Positions 19,552 to 28,361 of a DNA stretch of 64,000 bases are shown in pieces. The position numbers and the translations under genes are program-made. Positions within the stretch are counted from its first letter, which is position 1. Every line of letters begins with the position of its first letter. The stretch is taken from assembly GCF_017996735.1 (NCBI RefSeq), contig NZ_JAGOGJ010000001.1, positions 62,001 through 126,000 of the forward strand. The letters are read 5' to 3'. The notes under the pieces were generated by a model. The model had not been told where the DNA came from and did no database searches. It saw nothing but the letters and a program-made list of their open reading frames with translations. The DNA is from Niveispirillum sp. Its GTDB lineage: Bacteria > Pseudomonadota > Alphaproteobacteria > Azospirillales > Azospirillaceae.

Positions 19552-20349
19552 TCAGCCCCGCACGGTGCGGTAGGCGTGCCAGGTGGCGTGTCCCAGCAAC
19601 GGGAAGACCACAATCAGGCCCAGCAGACCGGGCAGCAGGCCCAGGAGCAGCAGTGCCAGCACGACGGTCCCCCAGGTCAGCATGACGGGCAGATTGTTCC
19701 AGACCATGGCCATGCTGGTGCCCATGGCGGTCAGGGCGTCCATGCGTTCGGCCAGTAGCATGGGCAGGGAAAAGACGGAGATGGCAAAGCCGAAGGCCGC
19801 GAACAGACCGCCGACGGCCCCGCCCACCAGCAGCAAGGCCCAACCCAACGGATCGGTGACCAGCATGGCGGCGACCTGATCCAATCCCGGAAACGGCTGC
19901 CAGCCAAAGAACAAGGCATAAAGCAGAACGGCGGCGCGCATCCAGAGCAGCATCAGCAGGCAGAGCAGCACACCCACAAACAGGATTTGCCGCCCCGACG
20001 CGGCCCGTACCCGAAGCATGGCGCCAAGTCCGATCCGTTCTCCCACCGCCCGCCGCCGGCTTTTTTCATAAAGTCCCGTGGCAAAGGCCGGCGCCACGAT
20101 GGCGAAGCCTGACAGGGCCGGGAACAGGAAATAATCGCGCCCCAGCTCGACCAGTCCGGCCACCACCAGCCAGGAGACCAGCAACATGACGGCGCCATAG
20201 GCCAGACTGCCCCCCGGATTGTCCCAAAGGTCATGCCATCCCGCCTTGAGCCAGCCCATCGCCGCAGAGGCAGGCAGGCCACGCGCATACAGGCTGACAT
20301 GGGGCAGGGGCGGGAGGGTTGGTGGCAGGCTGTCGGGAACGGCGATCAT
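19552..20349 (-). CDS. DUF2189 integral membrane protein
   Basis: 265 residues with five to six hydrophobic segments (VMLLVSWLVVAGLVELG, ILFVGVLLCLLMLLWM, LALLLLGLLPGLLGLIVVFPLLGHATWHAYR). The C-terminal HATWHAYRxxR matches the DUF2189 family, inner-membrane proteins of unknown function. ATG 20349 is preferred over GTG 20355 because GAGAGG lies at proper spacing. It is the last gene of the run that begins with protoglobin and ends with ccoP, ten bases after the 60-residue membrane protein. Its place suggests a link to the oxidase, perhaps assembly or a membrane partner, but that is context only. Confidence 0.8.
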   Translation of the reverse strand: MIAVPDSLPPTLPPLPHVSLYARGLPASAAMGWLKAGWHDLWDNPGGSLAYGAVMLLVSWLVVAGLVELGRDYFLFPALSGFAIVAPAFATGLYEKSRRRAVGERIGLGAMLRVRAASGRQILFVGVLLCLLMLLWMRAAVLLYALFFGWQPFPGLDQVAAMLVTDPLGWALLLVGGAVGGLFAAFGFAISVFSLPMLLAERMDALTAMGTSMAMVWNNLPVMLTWGTVVLALLLLGLLPGLLGLIVVFPLLGHATWHAYRTVRG

Positions 20350-20359
20350 GGTCACCCTC

Positions 20360-20542
20360 TCAGCAAGCGGAATTGGCGGCGCTGTAGCCGGCGGCGGCAG
20401 GCGTCACGCCCGGTTTCTGATGCGGTACACAGGCGGGCTGGCTTTCCAGCGCCACCATCACGAGATGGATATTGGCCCCCAGCAGCAGGGCGACGCCCCC
20501 CGCCACCAGCAGGATAAGGCGCCAGTGCCTAGTGATCTGCAT
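20360..20542 (-). CDS. Small membrane protein overlapping ccoP
   Basis: 60 residues: a short basic start (MQITRHWR), one membrane helix (LILLVAGGVALLLGANIHLVMVAL), then ESQPACVPHQK and an Ala/Ser tail ending in Cys. The start lies inside the last 14 bases of ccoP, which argues that it is translated by coupling. The SQPxCVxH pattern after a single helix recurs in small uncharacterised proteobacterial membrane proteins, to my knowledge. Two cysteines and two histidines could bind a metal or heme. Function unknown. It is too short for many annotation pipelines. Confidence 0.7.
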   Translation of the reverse strand: MQITRHWRLILLVAGGVALLLGANIHLVMVALESQPACVPHQKPGVTPAAAGYSAANSAC

Positions 20543-21413
20543 GTCCGCCCCCCTCCCTGGCGCCGGCGGCCAGGTCGGCGACATAGAGGGCCAGCACCTT
20601 GCGATCCAGGTCGGACAGCCGCTGGTCCCAGCGGGGCATATGCCCCTGGCGCCCATAGAACAGGGTGGTAAAAAGGACCTGCTCGTTGCCGCCATAGATC
20701 CAGGTGGCATCGGTCAGGTTGGGGGCGCCTGTCTCCACCATGCCCTTTGCATCCTCCCCATGACAGGCGGCGCAGTTGGCGGCGAACAGCTCACTGCCGG
20801 CCGACGACCCGCTTCCCGTCCCCGAGAGGGAGCGAACATGGGCGATAACGGCCAGGATGTCGGCCCGTCCCAGCAACTGATCGCGTCCGAACGCGGGCAT
20901 CTGCGACACGCGTGTGTCAGGATGGTCGGAATTGATGCCGACACGAAGCGTTTCCGCCAGCACCTCTGGCGCCCCGCCCCACAGCCAGGCACCCGCCGCC
21001 AATGCCGGGAAGCCCGGCCCACCCGTGCCGCCCTGCCCATGACAGCCGGCACAATTGTCCCCGAACAGTACCGCCCCATGCCGGCGCACCTGCTGCATCA
21101 GCACGGGATCATTCTGGATATCGGCGTATTCGCGTCCGGCCACCTCTGACCGCCAGGGCGGGGCGTTTTCCGTCGCCCGGCGCAGGTCGTCTTTCACGAC
21201 CTGGCGCTGGTCGATACCCAGCAAGCCCTTGGTGTAGGTATGACCGAGCGGCCAAGCCGGCATCAGCACCCACCAGAAAAGGCTGAAGAGGAAGGCTGTG
21301 ATCAGGAAGAACCAGACGGCACGCGGCACCGGGGTGTTCAATTCCCTGATGCCGTTCCATTCATGGCCCGTGGTCATGTGCCCCGTGATGGGATCGCGCT
21401 CACCGCCGCTCAT
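20529..21413 (-). CDS. ccoP: cbb3 cytochrome c oxidase subunit III (diheme CcoP)
   Basis: 294 residues. An N-terminal membrane helix (AVWFFLITAFLFSLFWWVLM, about residues 30-50) anchors two periplasmic cytochrome c domains, each with one heme site: CAGCH and CAACH. Downstream Met ligands are seen in LSDLDRKVLALYVADL-type C-terminal helices and in QMPAFG. CcoP passes electrons from soluble cytochrome c to CcoO. Its ATG overlaps the ccoQ stop. Length and order match the family standard. Confidence 0.95.
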   Translation of the reverse strand: MSGGERDPITGHMTTGHEWNGIRELNTPVPRAVWFFLITAFLFSLFWWVLMPAWPLGHTYTKGLLGIDQRQVVKDDLRRATENAPPWRSEVAGREYADIQNDPVLMQQVRRHGAVLFGDNCAGCHGQGGTGGPGFPALAAGAWLWGGAPEVLAETLRVGINSDHPDTRVSQMPAFGRDQLLGRADILAVIAHVRSLSGTGSGSSAGSELFAANCAACHGEDAKGMVETGAPNLTDATWIYGGNEQVLFTTLFYGRQGHMPRWDQRLSDLDRKVLALYVADLAAGAREGGGHADH

Positions 21414-21577
21414 GGCCGGTCCTCCCCGCGCAGCACCGATTTCGCCGCATGATCAAAACGTTTCCCGTTGCCGGGCCAGAACGTATAGATCAGCACACCA
21501 ACCGACAGGGCCAGCAGGTAGAAAAGCCCGAAACCCTTGGCAAGCAGAACGGTCAGGGCGTGGCCTGTCTCCGGCAT
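21410..21577 (-). CDS. ccoQ: cbb3 oxidase small subunit CcoQ
   Basis: 55 residues with one membrane helix (GLFYLLALSVGVLIYTFWPGN) and the conserved WPGNGKRFDHAAKSVL tail of CcoQ, which stabilises the assembled complex. The ATG at 21577 follows GGAGGAATGAG. It sits one base after ccoO and overlaps ccoP by four bases, the canonical N-O-Q-P order. Confidence 0.87.
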   Translation of the reverse strand: MPETGHALTVLLAKGFGLFYLLALSVGVLIYTFWPGNGKRFDHAAKSVLRGEDRP

Positions 21578-21578
21578 C

Positions 21579-22304
21579 TCATTCCTCCGGTGGCTGGCGG
21601 TTGGCATGGGCGGCATCGGTCAGCCGGCCCAGGATCTGGAGATAGGCAACCAGGGCGTCCATCTCCGTCACCTGTCCGGGATTGCCGTCGAAGGGACGCG
21701 CCTGCGTCGCGGTGCCATAACGGCTGGTCAGACCGTCGCTGCCGTCCGTCCCCGCCTGGGCAATGGCGTCTGCGGTGGCGTTGACCACCATCTCGTCCGT
21801 ATAGGGCACGCCCACCCGGCTCAGCGCCTTAAGATGCAGGCCCAGATCGTCGGTGCGCAGCGCCGTTGTAACCAGGAACCGGTAGGAGGGCATGATCGAT
21901 TGTGGCACGACGGCGCGCGGGTCGATCAGGTGGGCCACCTGCCATTCGTCGGAATATTTGCCGCCGATGCGGGCCAGGTCGGGACCCGTGCGTTTCGACC
22001 CCCATTGCATCGGGTGGTCGTACTTGGACTCCACCGCCAGCGAGTAGGGGCCGTAGCGCTCCACCTCATCGCGCAGCGTGCGGATCATCTGGGAATGGCA
22101 GGCGTAGCAGCCCTCCCGGATATAGATGTTGCGCCCGGCCAGCTCCAGCGGGGTGTACAGCCGCATGTCGGGCGCATCCTCAACCGTCTCGTCGATGGTG
22201 AAGAGGGGCGCAATCTCCACCAGCCCGCCGATGGAGGCGACCAGGATGATGCCCAGCACCAGGGCCATGCCATGCTTTTCAAGGCGGTAATGCAGTCCGA
22301 ACAT
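21579..22304 (-). CDS. ccoO: cbb3 cytochrome c oxidase subunit II (CcoO)
   Basis: 241 residues. An N-terminal membrane anchor ([23 protein letters not shown]) precedes a mono-heme cytochrome c domain with [10 protein letters not shown] and the family block [36 protein letters not shown]. The axial Met is probably in SIMPSY. It transfers electrons from CcoP to the CcoN active site. It lies four bases after ccoN. All family landmarks are present. Confidence 0.97.
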   Translation of the reverse strand: MFGLHYRLEKHGMALVLGIILVASIGGLVEIAPLFTIDETVEDAPDMRLYTPLELAGRNIYIREGCYACHSQMIRTLRDEVERYGPYSLAVESKYDHPMQWGSKRTGPDLARIGGKYSDEWQVAHLIDPRAVVPQSIMPSYRFLVTTALRTDDLGLHLKALSRVGVPYTDEMVVNATADAIAQAGTDGSDGLTSRYGTATQARPFDGNPGQVTEMDALVAYLQILGRLTDAAHANRQPPEE

Positions 22305-22308
22305 CGGC

Positions 22309-23946
22309 TCACTCCCCCGCCAGGACGGTCAGCGGCCGGTCGTCGCCGGCCCGTTGCGTGGCGGCCAAGGGGCCACGGATGGTCATCCACACATTCCAGG
22401 CGCCGATGGCGGCTCCAACCAGGAACAACGCCCCGCCGATGGCGCGGGCGACGTAGTAGGGATGCATGGCCACGACGGTGTCGATGAAGGAATAGGCCAG
22501 CGTGCCGCCGGCGTCATAGGTGCGCCACATCAGCCCCTGGATGACGCCGGAATTCCACATCGAAAAGACGTAGATGAGGGTGCCGGCCAGAGCGAGCCAG
22601 AAATGCGCTTCCACGGCCCAGGAGGAGTGCATTCGTGCCCGCCCCCATAGGGCCGGCGTCAGGCTGTAGAGGGCGCCGAAGCTGATCAAGGCTACCCAGC
22701 CCAGGGCCCCGGCATGCACATGACCCACGGTCCAGTCGGTATAATGCGACAGGGAGTTCACGGCCCGGATGGCCATGAAGGAACCTTCGAAGGTGGTGAG
22801 GCCATAGAACAGGGCGGCCACCATCATGAAGCGCAACGTGGCATCGTCACGCACACGGTCCCAGGCGCCGTTCAGCGTCAACAGCGCATTGGCGGCCGAC
22901 CCCCAGGACGGCACCAGCAGGATCAGCGAAAAGGTCATGCCCAGCGTCTGCACCCAATGCGGCAGGGCCGTGTAATGCAGATGATGGGATCCGGCCCACA
23001 TATACAGGAAGGTGATGCCCCAGAAGCTGATGATGGACATTCGGTAGCTGAAGATGGGGCGCCCGGCGCGAACAGGCAGGTAATAATACATCATGCCCAG
23101 GAAGCCGGCGGTCAGGAAGAAGGCGACGGCATTGTGCCCGTACCACCATTGCGTCATGGCATCCTGCACCCCGGCGAAGGCCGAATAGGCGCGGCTGTGG
23201 TTCCAGGCCACAGGCATGGCGATGTTGTTCACGATATGCAGCATCGCCACGACGATGATGAAGGCCAGATAGTACCAGTTGGCCACATAGATGTGTGGCT
23301 CCCGACGCCGCGCCAGCGTGCGGATATACAACACCAGATAGGTCACCCAGACCACGCAGAGCCAGAGATCCACATACCATTCCGGCTCGGCATATTCCTT
23401 GGACTGGGTGACGCCCAGCGGATAGCCCGAGACGGCCAGCAAGCAGAACAGGTTGTAGCCCAGCAGCACAAACCAGGGGCTGAACTGCCCGGCCAGCCGC
23501 GTGCGACAAGTGCGCTGAACCACATGGAAGGAGGTGGCGATCAGGGCATTGCCGCCGAATCCGAAGATCACGCCTGTCGTGTGCATGGGCCTGATCCGAC
23601 CAAAACTGGCCCAGGCGGCATCGAAGGTCAGGCCAGGATAGGCCAGCATCCACGCCACCCAGTCACCCACCGCCAGCCCGAAGACGGCCCAGCCCATGGT
23701 CAGCACGATGCCCGCCCGGCTGGGGTCGTCATAATATTCCGCGAGCCGGCTATCGCCCGGTTCCGGCGTGTGCAACCCCGACAGGACGAGGAAACCCAAA
23801 CCGACCGCGAAGGCCAGGACCAGCCCCCCGTGCAAGGCGAACAGGTCGTCATTGGCACCGGCGGCCATCACCAAACCGCACGAGGCAAGCAAGGTGAGAA
23901 CAAGCAATGCGAATTCCCGTTCGGCGCGCGTAAGCTGAGCGATCAT
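22309..23946 (-). CDS. ccoN: cbb3 cytochrome c oxidase catalytic subunit I (CcoN)
   Basis: 545 residues, about 14 membrane helices, including an N-terminal pair beyond the core that is common in alphaproteobacterial CcoN. Heme ligand and CuB histidines appear in [46 protein letters not shown] (with the helix VII Tyr), [12 protein letters not shown] and TVGHVHAG. It reduces O2 to water at high affinity and pumps protons, supporting microaerobic respiration. ATG 23946 follows GAGGAA. A GTG at 23958 would overlap the catalase stop. No maturation genes ccoGHIS are seen in the window. Confidence 0.97.
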   Translation of the reverse strand: MIAQLTRAEREFALLVLTLLASCGLVMAAGANDDLFALHGGLVLAFAVGLGFLVLSGLHTPEPGDSRLAEYYDDPSRAGIVLTMGWAVFGLAVGDWVAWMLAYPGLTFDAAWASFGRIRPMHTTGVIFGFGGNALIATSFHVVQRTCRTRLAGQFSPWFVLLGYNLFCLLAVSGYPLGVTQSKEYAEPEWYVDLWLCVVWVTYLVLYIRTLARRREPHIYVANWYYLAFIIVVAMLHIVNNIAMPVAWNHSRAYSAFAGVQDAMTQWWYGHNAVAFFLTAGFLGMMYYYLPVRAGRPIFSYRMSIISFWGITFLYMWAGSHHLHYTALPHWVQTLGMTFSLILLVPSWGSAANALLTLNGAWDRVRDDATLRFMMVAALFYGLTTFEGSFMAIRAVNSLSHYTDWTVGHVHAGALGWVALISFGALYSLTPALWGRARMHSSWAVEAHFWLALAGTLIYVFSMWNSGVIQGLMWRTYDAGGTLAYSFIDTVVAMHPYYVARAIGGALFLVGAAIGAWNVWMTIRGPLAATQRAGDDRPLTVLAGE

Positions 23947-23954
23947 AGGTTTCC

Positions 23955-25412
23955 TCACTCTGCGGTGACGGCGGAAACATCAAGACCCAAGGCTTTGGCC
24001 ACCCCCGCGCCATAGGCGGGATCGGCCCTTGTGCAGTTTTCTATATGGCGGCGCTGGATATGCGGTGCGGCGGCACCAATGGAACGGGCGGTATTGTCGA
24101 ACAAAACCTGCCGTTGCGCCAGTCCCATCAGGCGAAAAAGAGTGCCCGGCTGCTGCCAGTGATCGTCTGCAACCCGATGATCCCAATGACCGGCGGGGCC
24201 ATCCAGCACCAGTGGCGGTTCCTTGGCTTCCGCATGGTCGGCCCAATGACCTCGGCTGTTGGGGAAATAGGCGGGCGTGGCACCCAGGTTGCCATCGGTG
24301 CGCATGGCCCCGTCGCGGTGGTAGCTGTGGAACGGGCATTTCGGCGCATTCACGGGGATATGGTTGAAATTCACCCCCAGCCGATAACGCTGGGCATCGC
24401 CATAGGAGAACAGGCGGGCCTGCAGCATCCGGTCGGGCGAAAAGCCGATGCCCGGCACGATGTTGGCGGGGGAGAAGGCGGCCTGCTCCACCTCCGCGAA
24501 CACATTTTCCGGATTGCGGTTCAGCTCCAGCACGCCCACCTCGATCAGCGGATAGTCGCCATGCGGCCAGACCTTGGTCAGGTCGAACGGATCATGGTAA
24601 TGGGCTGCCGCCTGTGCCTCGGTCATCACCTGGATAGCTAAAGTCCAGCGCGGGAAGTCACCGGCCTCGATGCTGTTGAACAGGTCTCGCTGATGGGTTT
24701 CGCGGTCCTGGCCGATGGCGATCTCGGCTTCCGCATCGCTCAGGTTTTCAATGCCCTGCCGGCTGCGGAAATGGAACTTCACCCAGACACGCTCGTTCGC
24801 GGCATTGATCATGCTGAATGTGTGGCTGCCAAAGCCGTGCATGTGGCGATAGGTGCGGGGGATGCCACGGTCGGACATGACGATGGTCACCTGATGCAGT
24901 GCCTCGGGCAGCAGGGTCCAGAAATCCCAGTTATTGTCGGCGCTGCGCATGCCGGTGCGCGGGTCGCGCTTGACGGCATGGTTCAGGTCGGGGAAACGCA
25001 GCGGGTCACGGAAGAAGAAGACGGGTGTGTTATTGCCCACCACATCCCAGTTGCCCTGCTCGGTATAGAATTTGACCGCGAAGCCGCGGATGTCGCGTTC
25101 CGCATCCGCCGCCCCGCGTTCCCCGGCCACGGTGGAGAAACGCAGAAACACAGGCGTCTGCTTGCCGATTTCGGAGAAGATTTTGGCCTTGCTGTAGCGG
25201 GTGATGTCCTGGGTTACGGTGAAGGTACCGTAGGCACCGGAGCCCTTGGCATGCATGCGCCGCTCCGGAATCACCTCCCGGTCGAAATGGGCCAGCTTCT
25301 CGATCAGCCAGATATCCTGCAGCAGCGCCGGCCCACGCCGGCCCGCCGTCTGGATGTTGAGGTTGTCGGCGACGGGCGCGCCGTTGGCATGGGTCAGGGT
25401 GGGTTTGCTCAT
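23955..25412 (-). CDS. katA: Heme catalase, small-subunit clade (KatA-like)
   Basis: 485 residues, the length of clade 3 monofunctional catalases. The distal histidine is in [12 protein letters not shown], the distal Asn in [13 protein letters not shown], and the proximal heme-ligand Tyr in [34 protein letters not shown] is the family signature. It dismutates H2O2 to water and O2. The ATG at 25412 follows GAGGAGC. The gene lies 25 bases after the peroxiredoxin-like gene, and only eight bases separate its stop codon from the ccoN ATG, so it is inside the oxidase transcript. That is unusual and links peroxide defence to the microaerobic respiratory chain. Confidence 0.95.
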   Translation of the reverse strand: MSKPTLTHANGAPVADNLNIQTAGRRGPALLQDIWLIEKLAHFDREVIPERRMHAKGSGAYGTFTVTQDITRYSKAKIFSEIGKQTPVFLRFSTVAGERGAADAERDIRGFAVKFYTEQGNWDVVGNNTPVFFFRDPLRFPDLNHAVKRDPRTGMRSADNNWDFWTLLPEALHQVTIVMSDRGIPRTYRHMHGFGSHTFSMINAANERVWVKFHFRSRQGIENLSDAEAEIAIGQDRETHQRDLFNSIEAGDFPRWTLAIQVMTEAQAAAHYHDPFDLTKVWPHGDYPLIEVGVLELNRNPENVFAEVEQAAFSPANIVPGIGFSPDRMLQARLFSYGDAQRYRLGVNFNHIPVNAPKCPFHSYHRDGAMRTDGNLGATPAYFPNSRGHWADHAEAKEPPLVLDGPAGHWDHRVADDHWQQPGTLFRLMGLAQRQVLFDNTARSIGAAAPHIQRRHIENCTRADPAYGAGVAKALGLDVSAVTAE

Positions 25413-25437
25413 GGCCGGGGCTCCTCGATCGGGGATG

Positions 25438-25980
25438 TCAGGGGGCGGGGCAGAATTCGTCCGTGCAGGCGTCGGCACCGGTAGCGCCGGCCGCTGCCAT
25501 GGCCGGCGTGAACGGCTTCTCGGCGATCGCGGCGGCGATCAGGGCGCCCACCGCCATGTCATCCTCCTGCCCGAAGCCGTGATGGCGGATACTGCCGTCG
25601 CGGCCGATCAGCACCGATGACGGCGTGCCGCGCAGGCCCAGGCGGCGCATGGTCACCGGTGTGGGCGTGCCCTCGCCCGGCTGGTCCACGGCGATGGGCA
25701 TGGTCAGGCGGAATTCGTGGATATAGGCCTCCAGCGCGCCGGGATTCATGGCATCGTGATGTTCGAACACCGTGTGCAGGCCGATGACCTGAAGGTCGCT
25801 GTCGCGGAACATCATGTGCGCCTTCTGCGCCTGCGGCGTGCCATGGATGACGCAACCGGGACACAGCATCTGGAAGGCATGGATCAGTATCGGCCGGCCG
25901 CGCAGGCCTGCCAGCGTCAGGGGCTTCGGGGTATTGAACCAGCGGGTCACCGCCAGTTCGGGGGCAAGTCTGGTGTTCAT
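25438..25980 (-). CDS. Thioredoxin-fold redoxin / peroxiredoxin-like protein
   Basis: 180 residues with a thioredoxin-like core. [27 protein letters not shown] holds a CPGC pair where AhpC/TSA and TlpA-like proteins have their redox-active cysteine. [20 protein letters not shown] is the cis-Pro and following strand. A cysteine-bearing tail ([12 protein letters not shown]) may act as the resolving site or bind metal. It could reduce peroxides or relay disulfides. The start ATG overlaps the protoglobin stop (ATGA), so it is co-translated. Not a typical 2-Cys peroxiredoxin, because the usual PxxxTxxC is replaced. No signal peptide is visible. Confidence 0.83.
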   Translation of the reverse strand: MNTRLAPELAVTRWFNTPKPLTLAGLRGRPILIHAFQMLCPGCVIHGTPQAQKAHMMFRDSDLQVIGLHTVFEHHDAMNPGALEAYIHEFRLTMPIAVDQPGEGTPTPVTMRRLGLRGTPSSVLIGRDGSIRHHGFGQEDDMAVGALIAAAIAEKPFTPAMAAAGATGADACTDEFCPAP

Positions 25981-26579
25981 CAGAAATCGCCCGGCTTGAT
26001 ATAGGGATGGCTCCAGAGAATGACCTGCAGGACCACCGCCTCGGTCCAGGCGGCATGCATCTTGCGCACTTCGTCCGGGCTGGCACCGGCCTGGGCCAGG
26101 AAAGGTTCGATCGTGGCGGATATCGGTACGATGAAGGCGATCAGGTAGCGCAGGTGGATATGCTCGACCGAAGCGACGTTGTCGGTCTTGTTCTTGCCAG
26201 CACGAGTATGGCGCACGCCCAACTCATGCTGGTAGTTCAGCCAGTCCTGGCCGTAATCGGCGTCGGTCGTATCCTTGATCCACTGGGCGAACCGGGCGCG
26301 CACCCGCCCCAGATAATCCATGTTCGGCGTGGCATCGGCCTTGTTGGTGAAATAATGCAGCAGATGCGGGTGGCTGCCGACGAAACCATACCAGACGTCC
26401 AGGATGGCATCGGTCTGTGGCACCAAAACGTCACCGGCCTTGCGCAGATAATGCGTATCCTCCTCCGTGAACAGCAATGTCTGCTTCAGCAAAGCCAGTT
26501 CGGCCAGGGAAACCGGGGATTGCGGCAGCGACGGGTCACCCAACCGGTACCCTGGGACGGCGGATTGATAGGCGGACAT
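25980..26579 (-). CDS. Protoglobin-domain heme protein
   Basis: 199 residues. The whole protein is one protoglobin fold (a globin variant with an extra N-terminal helix). It has the WYGFVGSHPHLLHYF segment, the proximal histidine region YQHELGVRHTRAGKNKTD and the final helix pair HIHLRYLIAFIVPI and AAWTEAVVLQVILWSHPYIKPGDF. Such single-domain protoglobins bind O2, CO or NO and may detoxify or sense them. No output domain is attached. The start follows a near-perfect AAAGGAGGT ribosome-binding site. It is the first gene of the run through catalase and ccoNOQP. Confidence 0.9.
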   Translation of the reverse strand: MSAYQSAVPGYRLGDPSLPQSPVSLAELALLKQTLLFTEEDTHYLRKAGDVLVPQTDAILDVWYGFVGSHPHLLHYFTNKADATPNMDYLGRVRARFAQWIKDTTDADYGQDWLNYQHELGVRHTRAGKNKTDNVASVEHIHLRYLIAFIVPISATIEPFLAQAGASPDEVRKMHAAWTEAVVLQVILWSHPYIKPGDF

Positions 26580-26690
26580 GGGACCTCCTTTATGATGTGG
26601 GATCGAAATGCTCCTCCCGCCGGCAAGAGGGGGGTGTCGCGGGAAAGCGGCCGGGTTCCGGCACGCCATCCCGATGCGGACGGAGTGAGC

Positions 26691-26703
26691 GTTAACTTGG
26701 GTT
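26691..26703. promoter_or_regulatory. GTTAAC...GGTT motif upstream of protoglobin operon
   Basis: GTTAACTTGGGTT lies 112 bases upstream of the protoglobin start. It matches 10 of 13 bases with GTTAACCATGGTT at 31278-31290, which sits 110 bases upstream of the isochorismatase gene. It may be a shared regulator site; chance is not excluded. The rest of 26580-26779 shows no gene and no FNR-type TTGAT-N4-ATCAA box. Confidence 0.2.
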
Positions 26704-26779
26704 CTTTGCCGAGGCGCGGTCTTGACGTTTCTTGCGCCAGACGACGGATATTGCGGTGAACTTACGGCTGCACTGTTTG

Positions 26780-27643
26780 CTACAGGCGTTGCTGGCGCCA
26801 GGCGGTCGGCGACAGGCCGGTTCCAATTCGGAAACTACGGGCAAACTGGGTGGAGCCGGCGAAGCCGACGGCCAGGGCCACATCCGTGATGCTGAACCGT
26901 TGGTCGGCCAGCAGTTCCTTGGCCCGCTCGATCCGCAGGGCGGTGACCCAGCGGTGCGGGGTCATGCCCGTACTCTGCTTGAAGGCCCGGCAGAAATGCC
27001 ATGGCGTCAGATCGGCCAACCTTGCGAGTTGCACCAGCCCGATCTCCTCATGCAGGTGGGAGCGGATGAAGCCGGTAACGCGGTTATACTGATGCGGGGA
27101 GAGGCCGCCGCGGGTTGCCCGCTGTCGCACCTGCTGGCCCCGTTGCCATTGCAGCAATTCGATGGCCAGCGCACAGCCTAGCGTTTCCCCGTAAAGACGC
27201 CCCAGCGGTCGGGGGGCGGTCACCGCCGCCTCGAACTTGCGGGCCGTGGCCATCAGGTTGGCATCCGTGGCGGCCAGGCGTGGGGCGATCTCCGTCAGGT
27301 CCAGGTCGGGATGCAGCACACCCGACCGCGGGTCCAGATAGATCTGCACGAAACGCTGCGCCGTCGCGGGCACGGAAAACCCCTCGAACCGGGCACCGGC
27401 CGGGATGATGTGGAAATGGTTGGCGATTTCGATGAAGCGGGTGGCCTTCTCGCCATCGACGTTGACCACGCTGTCCTTCCGCCGGCCCGACAGGCCGAAG
27501 CAGAGATACAGCGCCGGCCCGTTGAACCGGAAATCATAGGCCCGCCCGTCGGTCGTGTTCAGCAGTTCGGCGGAAACACCGGTCCAATCCGTGCGCAGGC
27601 TGGGGACCACATGGTCCTGACGGATATGCAAGGCGGGCAGCAT
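26780..27643 (-). CDS. AraC family transcriptional regulator
   Basis: 287 residues. The N-terminal sensor domain shows no simple metal-cupin motif. The C-terminal AraC domain is clear: GLVQLARLADLTPWHFCRAFKQSTGMTPHRWVTALRIERAKELL, then FSITDVALAVGFAGSTQFARSFRIGTGLSPTAWR. It is the third gene of a minus-strand unit with the beta-lactamase-fold hydrolase and the DJ-1-like gene (gaps of 17 and 14 bases), so it probably controls that unit. It may also affect the protoglobin operon that begins 200 bases downstream. Confidence 0.92.
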   Translation of the reverse strand: MLPALHIRQDHVVPSLRTDWTGVSAELLNTTDGRAYDFRFNGPALYLCFGLSGRRKDSVVNVDGEKATRFIEIANHFHIIPAGARFEGFSVPATAQRFVQIYLDPRSGVLHPDLDLTEIAPRLAATDANLMATARKFEAAVTAPRPLGRLYGETLGCALAIELLQWQRGQQVRQRATRGGLSPHQYNRVTGFIRSHLHEEIGLVQLARLADLTPWHFCRAFKQSTGMTPHRWVTALRIERAKELLADQRFSITDVALAVGFAGSTQFARSFRIGTGLSPTAWRQQRL

Positions 27644-27657
27644 GTTTCCTCCTTCGG

Positions 27658-28344
27658 TCAGGGGCCGGCCGCCCGCAGGACCAGCGTCGCCAGGGCGCGG
27701 GCCGCGGCATCCGCCGATGCCGGGTTTCGCCCCGTCACCAGCGGTCCATGGATCACCACATGTTGCTTCCCTGCGGCACCGGGCATGACGTGGGCTCCCA
27801 GATCCACCAACAGGTCGCTGAGCCGCCTGCCATCCGTCAACAGGGTTCCATCCCCGTCCTCCACCGTCAAGCGTCGCCCGGCGACATAGGGTGTGCCATC
27901 GGGCTTGCTTACCCGCAGCAAGGCCGCCGGCGCCTCCGACACAAAGCCCATAGGCTTGGCCTCGGCAGCGAAGGCGGCGATGAGGGCGATGGAATGCCGG
28001 TCCACCACGAGATCGCCCAGCACCCCCGTCCCGCCCGGATAGAACAGCCCGTCGAAATCACCCGCATGCACCTGGTCCAGGGGCAGCGTATCCGCCAGCG
28101 CATCGCGCGCCTCCCGGTTGGCCAGGAACCGCCTTGTGGCTTCCGACCTGCCGCTCAGCGCGTCGCCCACGGGATCGACCGGGGGCGCCCCGCCCTGGGG
28201 GGATGCCAGCGCCAGTTCCCATCCGGCATCGGTCAGCACCGCCCAGGCCGCCGTGAACTCCGACAGCCGGAAACCGGCCGGCGGACCGATCCAGGCCAGC
28301 CGGTCGCAGGAGGTGAGGACGACGAGGATGCGTGGTATCGTCAT
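27658..28344 (-). CDS. DJ-1/PfpI-superfamily protein lacking the catalytic Cys
   Basis: 228 residues. The class I glutamine-amidotransferase-like fold is clear: PRILVVLTSCDRL at the start, DFDGLFYPGGTGVLGDLV before the nucleophile strand, and VVIHGPLVTGRNPASADAAARALATLVL at the end. Homologues have a nucleophile elbow of the form V-C-H-G-P-A-A-L. Here it reads VSEAPAALL, so the Cys is Ser and the next His is Glu. The GFSNxEE loop seen in many relatives is replaced too. Glyoxalase or chaperone chemistry needing that Cys is unlikely. A ligand-binding or regulatory role is possible. ATG 28344 is chosen by spacing to AAGGGA; ATG 28347 is an alternative. Confidence 0.85.
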   Translation of the reverse strand: MTIPRILVVLTSCDRLAWIGPPAGFRLSEFTAAWAVLTDAGWELALASPQGGAPPVDPVGDALSGRSEATRRFLANREARDALADTLPLDQVHAGDFDGLFYPGGTGVLGDLVVDRHSIALIAAFAAEAKPMGFVSEAPAALLRVSKPDGTPYVAGRRLTVEDGDGTLLTDGRRLSDLLVDLGAHVMPGAAGKQHVVIHGPLVTGRNPASADAAARALATLVLRAAGP

Positions 28345-28361
28345 CATCTTCCCTTTTCCCA

